Source: Lutjanus erythropterus
Lineage: Eukaryota > Chordata > Actinopteri > Lutjaniformes > Lutjanidae
Assembly: GCA_020091685.1 (NCBI GenBank)
Contig: CM034603.1
Coordinates: 23,988,595-24,052,594 of the forward strand
Direction: 5' to 3'
DNA: 64,000 nucleotides
The translations under genes were made by a program, and so were the position numbers. Below the pieces are notes generated by a model. The model searched no databases and was not told where the DNA came from. It saw only the letters and a program-made list of their open reading frames with translations. Positions 60,201-64,000 of the stretch are shown here, piece by piece (within the stretch, counting starts at the first letter, position 1; each line of letters opens with the position of its first letter).

Positions 60201-63200
60201 CTGCTGGATCTCCTTTCTCTGTTCATTCTGCTGCTGGCTGAGCTGTTTCAGCACCACCTGCATCTGCGTCTGCTGCTTCTGCAGAGGTGAGAGATAGGCC
60301 AATTATTGTTAAAACAATGTAGTAAAGCATGGGCTCATATTTCCCTTAGAAGTCTGTAGCTTATTTTAACTCCTAAATGTGATGTGAAATCCCTGATTAT
60401 TGGTTGTTATTTGGTCTATATGACAAGAACAGAATTATGTAGTTACTAGGGATGTAACACTATATCGAATATCACAATACTGTGATTAAAAAAAAGGCTC
60501 AACCCAACGGACTGTGGCTGACTGTTATTATATGTATTTTATTTTATAAAAGGACAGCTACTGACTGCTGCAGTGTTTTTGTTTTGCATTTGTACATACA
60601 TAATACATACAGTCTTTGTTGACAAAGACAATTCATGACACAGTTTACACAAATATACTCTACATTCTAGAGTCCACAACATCTTACAATACCTATTGTA
60701 AAGTTTATAAAAACAGAATTAGTGTGTGCACACATCTATAATCATTTCCTGGTGTGATTTTAAGTTTCTCACCACCTCATAACAAACTTGCACCGCCCAC
60801 TGAAACACTAGGAGTCCTTTAATTTGATACAGGAGGTGTTGAACTTTTACTAACAGCGTAATGCAGTAACTTTAACAGGGTCAAACATCATTCTAACATA
60901 TTGATGGCTCATGTCCCATCATTCCTGGACTGAGTAATCCGTTTACTGTTTTATGTTTCAAAACACACATGTTGATTTTTGCTAATGTTTGGACAATTTT
61001 CTGTTCAGAACATGGTGTTTCATGTTGGTAGCCTGATTGTCATTTTTGTACTGGTTTATAGTTTTAACCATTAGTGAGGCGGCTGTTGCATTTCTTGACC
61101 TCATCTGTATTTTGCTACTGTGATTTAAGTTTTTGGTCCCCATGTTGAATGTCATTAAAGGACTGATGTGGCTAAGAGCTACTTTGTCATTCCACACTGC
61201 CTGTTACTATTTGAGGAAATGTGGTGTGCATTTCACTCTGCCGGTCGGCAACCCATCTTGATTCCAGACCCTCAGTTTGGGAAAAGCTGCTGCAGAGCAT
61301 CCACAAAGCATATAAATACAACTAAATATTTTTACTGATCTAATGTCTTACCAGCAGAGCATCCACCAGCTCATCATCATGTTTACCCTTCTTCAAGAGG
61401 GTGGAGACCTGGACCTTCAGAGTTTTCATTTCAGTAGACAGAGATTTGTTCCTAGCCTTAGAGGCTTCCAGCTTTTTCTTCACATCCTCGTGGTCTTTCA
61501 GGAGGGCCTCAAAGTCTACTGACATCCTCTATACATGTTTGGACGGAGAACAGAGCTTTGGCAAATTAACAAATTCATTTTTTATTTCACTTACAGTTAT
61601 TGTACAAGCATGCGCACCTCAAACGCTTCCCTCTTCTCTTTCTCGATGGTGCGGATGTAGCTGAGGTTCCTGTCTTGAGGAGGGGATTTCTGTAGGACCC
61701 CCACGCCCAGAAACTCTTCCTCTACACTCAGGACACTTGACTGTCTTCGCTGATTTGACTGGTTCAGCTGCTGCTCAAGGTCCCGCAACTGTTGCACAAC
61801 AACTAGTTTTGTTAATGTTGAATTCAGGTATTTGTTTCATGTGTTTGCTATCTTATATTGGTGACTTTGTAAAAACACTCTAGTTAACTGTTTATCACTG
61901 TAACAAAATTTGAGATGCACATTGTGATTTACATTCTGAATTTCTTTTAATTTGCACTGTTTTTCCCAAATGCTGGTATAATCTGTAATCTGCTAATTAT
62001 TATCTTACCCTTGACTGAAGAGCTAGTATCTGCTGAGAGCGACCTCTAAAGCTCCCTGGGCAGTTTAGCAATTGCTGAAGGTTGACCTCCTCTCCAACCT
62101 CACTGACCAAAACCTACAACAGCAGCAGCAGCAGATCATATATTGGAATACAGAAGTCACCAAGGATTAATCACATGAATGTGTCAGGCCAACAGCTGTG
62201 AGTCTTAAAGCAGGGAAAAAAAGATACCTTATGAGCTACTTTTAACTCCTGTTTGACCGACTGAACCTGGTTGCGATACTCAGTCACTTTCAGCTGGGCA
62301 GCAGCTAATTTCTCCTGCAGTGATTTCACCACTGGATTTTCCTGCTTTTGTGAACAAATGACATATGATTCAAACTGAGCAGCAATCATTAATGTTAGGA
62401 AGACATAAAAGTATCCAGTTGAGAAAATACCTCACAGCCTTCAGATGACCTCTTGTTTTGTGACTTTGCATCAATCTTTTGCCCAGGTGGAGAGTTCACC
62501 AAAGCAGTCTGCAGCTATAGAAGGGAAGATAACGTTACAGTTATTCATTCATTTATTCCCTCTGGAATAAATCATATTATTGTATAAATAACAATAAAGA
62601 ACATATCTTTGCCTAAACAAAATAAATGTTTTAAAAACTGTAACCAGTTCCATCCAATAAAATTAAATTATACATATAATGCAAGACTTTGTTACCTCTT
62701 TCTCAAGCTCTTTGACTCTGTTGCTGTTTTGCTTGGATTTAATCTTTTCTTTCTCAATTTCAGCAGTTAGCTCTCTATTCCTCTTGGACAGCTCAACAAT
62801 CTTGGTGGCTGCTATATCCCCTGCCAAGCCCGATGTGCCTAAACGGATGGGTGGATTAGTCATGATGAAGCTGAGGAAGCAGCTCACAACACTGTGACGC
62901 AAAATAAATGGAAATCACCTTTTAAAACCAATCTCTCTTCTTCTCTTTTTTTCTTCAGGTGTTTAATTTCAAAATCCTTTTCACTCAGAAGTTTGAAGAG
63001 CCGACCGTTTTCATCCTTCAGCTCCCTCAGCCGGTCCTCCAAATTCTCACTCTCACACTGTAGCTGTCTGTAGGGAGGTAATTAAAATGAACACTAAATA
63101 GAGAAGAGAGACTAATTGCAAGGTAAGAACATGACTGTTGACATCAATGGTAGTCTAAGTGATGAATATTTTCAATGAATTGTGCTTTACATTTTTTTTT

Positions 63201-63465
63201 GTTTAATCAATAAAGTATCAAAACTATTTAGGCTAGCACTGAGGAAAGCAATCTTTGTAAATATTTATTTCAGCCTTTGTAAAACTCACCTATCTTCAAG
63301 ATTGCCTGGATTAGATGGATCCAAATCATCATCCTGGGTAACGCTACTGACATTATGTTTATCTGATTCTTTCTCCTTTCTCCTATTCAATTTTCGTTTC
63401 TCCTGTTGTTCTTGTAGCACTTGGAACTGAAGCCGCGAATGATTCTGTTTAGCATCTGGCTCCAT
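57115..63465 (-). CDS. ccdc13: coiled-coil domain-containing protein 13, spliced CDS
   Basis: Fourteen minus-strand exons: 63465-63290, 63067-62919, 62838-62696, 62514-62431, 62341-62228, 62113-62009, 61788-61618, 61528-61352, 60278-60090, 59936-59836, 59530-59468, 59363-59232, 57778-57668 and a last one ending at 57115. The first thirteen join in frame to 571 complete codons; the last adds at least 37 residues (human CCDC13 is 715 aa). Recognition rests on blocks shared with human CCDC13: [89 protein letters not shown] and [10 protein letters not shown]. Nearly all of it is heptad-rich coiled coil. Family knowledge: a centriolar-satellite protein needed for ciliogenesis and genome stability. 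No TATA box is obvious, and a repeat lies about 100 bp before the start codon. Confidence 0.93.
57668..57778 (-). CDS. ccdc13: ccdc13 exon 13
   Basis: 111 nt after ATATTCCAG, ending AA|GTATGG. It encodes [20 protein letters not shown] then [17 protein letters not shown], matching human ESERKLQEERHRTVVLEQHLEKI. It follows a 1.45-kb intron. Confidence 0.9.
57779..59231 (-). other. ccdc13 intron 12
   Basis: 58270-58690 is repeat-like: GCAAGGCTCCATGACAAATA GTTCA and AAAACTCTATGACTAATGGT TCA recur, with GGCTAAAGTGTAGGGG and GGCTAAGGTGTAGGGGGCGG as a second pair, indicating a two-unit tandem repeat. The rest is AT-rich. Confidence 0.55.
59232..59363 (-). CDS. ccdc13: ccdc13 exon 12, CxxC pair
   Basis: 132 nt after TTTTTCTCAG, with a likely donor AA|GTAATA. 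It encodes [20 protein letters not shown] then [23 protein letters not shown]. The end matches human RDRLTEFVTVLQK. The Cys-x2-Cys-x10-Cys-x2-Cys arrangement could bind zinc and is absent from human CCDC13 as I know it. The donor is weak at +5, so the 3' edge is a little uncertain. Confidence 0.82.
59468..59530 (-). CDS. ccdc13: ccdc13 exon 11
   Basis: A 63-nt exon after a T-rich acceptor (TTTTTTTTTAG), ending AA|GTAAGT. It reads [20 protein letters not shown]; human has a similar S.TSLGH.LV stretch here. Phase 2 in and 2 out. Confidence 0.8.
59836..59936 (-). CDS. ccdc13: ccdc13 exon 10
   Basis: 101 nt after TGTTCCAG, ending GG|GTACGT. It reads [20 protein letters not shown] then [14 protein letters not shown]. 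The sequence is weakly conserved, but phases fit exons 9 and 11. Confidence 0.82.
60090..60278 (-). CDS. ccdc13: ccdc13 exon 9, Gln-rich coiled coil
   Basis: Acceptor CACCTCTGCAG, donor AAG|GTAAAC. It encodes [20 protein letters not shown], a Ser/Thr/Pro linker, and a coiled coil ending [15 protein letters not shown]. It follows a 1.07-kb intron. Confidence 0.9.
60279..61351 (-). other. ccdc13 intron 8
   Basis: It contains a short common fish repeat at 60446-60500 (GGGATGTAACACTATATCGA ATATCACAATACTG). Nothing else is recognised. Confidence 0.6.
61352..61528 (-). CDS. ccdc13: ccdc13 exon 8
   Basis: A 177-nt exon after ATGTATAG, ending CTG|GTAAGA. It encodes [20 protein letters not shown], then [18 protein letters not shown] and [13 protein letters not shown], among the best conserved stretches of the protein. 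Confidence 0.95.
61618..61788 (-). CDS. ccdc13: ccdc13 exon 7
   Basis: A 171-nt phase-0 exon after GTGCAACAG, ending GAG|GTGCGC. It starts [20 protein letters not shown] and ends [18 protein letters not shown], matching human NLLRIRSLEREKQEGLE. Confidence 0.93.
62009..62113 (-). CDS. ccdc13: ccdc13 exon 6
   Basis: A 105-nt exon after GTTGTAG, ending AGG|GTAAGA. It encodes [20 protein letters not shown] then [15 protein letters not shown], strongly conserved with human (EVGEDINVQQLLSSPG.WRGRAQQIL). A (CAG)n run sits in the pyrimidine-poor region just upstream of the acceptor. Confidence 0.95.
62228..62341 (-). CDS. ccdc13: ccdc13 exon 5
   Basis: A 114-nt phase-0 exon after CAAAAGCAG, ending AAG|GTATCT. 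It encodes [20 protein letters not shown] then [18 protein letters not shown], matching human LRNQIQSVKQELRMAQK. Confidence 0.94.
62431..62514 (-). CDS. ccdc13: ccdc13 exon 4
   Basis: An 84-nt phase-0 exon (acceptor TTCTATAG, donor GAG|GTATTT). It reads [20 protein letters not shown] then KRSSEGCE, a linker after the ELEKE-LQTAL coiled coil also seen in human. Confidence 0.88.
62696..62838 (-). CDS. ccdc13: ccdc13 exon 3
   Basis: Acceptor CCGTTTAG, donor GAG|GTAACA. It encodes [20 protein letters not shown] and a Lys/Glu coiled coil ending RVKELEKE. Confidence 0.93.
62919..63067 (-). CDS. ccdc13: ccdc13 exon 2
   Basis: Acceptor TCCCTACAG, donor AAAG|GTGATT. It encodes [20 protein letters not shown] then [20 protein letters not shown]. 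The [17 protein letters not shown] block is nearly invariant in the family. Confidence 0.95.
63290..63465 (-). CDS. ccdc13: ccdc13 exon 1 with start codon
   Basis: ATG at 63465-63463 opens [20 protein letters not shown], matching the family N-terminus (N..LRLQF..MQE). A basic stretch ([12 protein letters not shown]) and an acidic stretch (DDDLDPSNP) follow. The donor is AG|GTGAGT. An upstream non-coding exon cannot be excluded. Confidence 0.9.
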
Positions 63466-63560
63466 GATCTATAATGAAGAAAAAAATCAAATTATAAAGG
63501 CACAAATAGCGGTGGAACAAGCATTGTGACTAGAATTGTGAGAGAATTTTGTTATACTTC

Positions 63561-63833
63561 AGGCTGCAACTAACCATTATTTTCATTGTCAATCTGTCAG
63601 TAACTTTCTCTACTAAAATTTCATGAAATGATGAAAAATGTTTTAGTATTTCCCATGTCTTCAATTGTCTTAATTTGTCTATAACCCAAAGATCAGAGGA
63701 TTTGTGATTTTTTTACGCTGAAATAAATAAATAAATAAAATTAAAAAAAATACTCAAACCGACTAATCAGTTACCAAAATAGTTGGTGATTAGTTTAGGA
63801 GACGACAGCTAATCAATTAATCGTTGCAGCTCT
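63561..63833. repeat. common teleost MITE upstream of ccdc13
   Basis: It begins AGGCTGCAACTAACCATTAT TTTCATT and ends CAATTAATCGTTGCAGCTCT, so the termini are inverted repeats. ACTCAAACCGACTAATCAGT TACCAAAATAGTTGG inside matches a highly repeated fish element. It ends about 95 bp before the ccdc13 start codon. Confidence 0.75.
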
Positions 63834-64000
63834 AGTCATAGTCAAATGGATACTTGGATATACATTTCCCTGAGTTTGAAGGCTGCAGTGTAGTTCAGTG
63901 GTACTGTTTAAGGCACTTGTTTGTCAGCTGAATGAAAATAACAATCACCTTTAACATTAATCTTAAGTTTTACATTTTTGTAACTGAACAAGTTGTAATA

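Noticed and set aside
1..64000. CRISPR arrays, operons, viral genes or other prokaryote-type systems
   Set aside because: None present. Repeats are eukaryotic transposons and microsatellites, and coding sequence is spliced.

Overview
The window is vertebrate nuclear DNA, almost certainly from a ray-finned (teleost, probably percomorph) fish. Coding sequence is split into short exons with GT/AG junctions that keep frame, separated by AT-rich introns of up to about 7.5 kb. The introns carry interspersed repeats familiar from teleost genomes: hAT-type MITEs, foldback elements, L2-like LINE tails and a tRNA-derived SINE. No bacterial, viral or CRISPR features were seen.
Three genes are supported. 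(1) The left part holds the 3' portion of pth1r (parathyroid hormone 1 receptor, class B GPCR) on the + strand: nine exons from 4584 to 20891 encode all seven membrane helices and the cytoplasmic tail. The extracellular hormone-binding domain must lie left of the window. (2) The middle holds tmie (transmembrane inner ear protein, a subunit of the hair-cell mechanotransduction channel) on the - strand. Coding exons 1-3 (44263 to 34692) can join either of two in-frame terminal exons: a short Ser/Gln-rich one (34042-33906) or, 7.4 kb further on, a long Lys/Gly/Glu-rich one (26503-26184). (3) The right end holds ccdc13 (coiled-coil centriolar-satellite/cilium protein) on the - strand: 14 exons from the start codon at 63465 to a stop at 57115.
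The order is pth1r > < tmie < ccdc13. PTH1R and TMIE are close neighbours on human 3p21.31 and CCDC13 lies at 3p22.1, so this is conserved vertebrate linkage rather than a functional operon. Non-coding space is rich in nested and palindromic repeats: four copies of a foldback element with GGGATAGTT termini, another large foldback at 2753-3735, a MITE with arms of over 100 bp at 16252-16635, two hAT MITEs with 8-bp target duplications (1040-1577 and 21644-21951), and a hAT containing a second palindrome (55081-56550). The 12.8 kb between tmie and ccdc13 has no gene I can identify, but it holds two orphan exon-like segments.
The most interesting items are the alternative C-termini of tmie, with a (TTCTC)n microsatellite serving as the polypyrimidine tract of one acceptor, the collagen-like charged tail in the other isoform, and a CxxC-x10-CxxC motif inside fish ccdc13.
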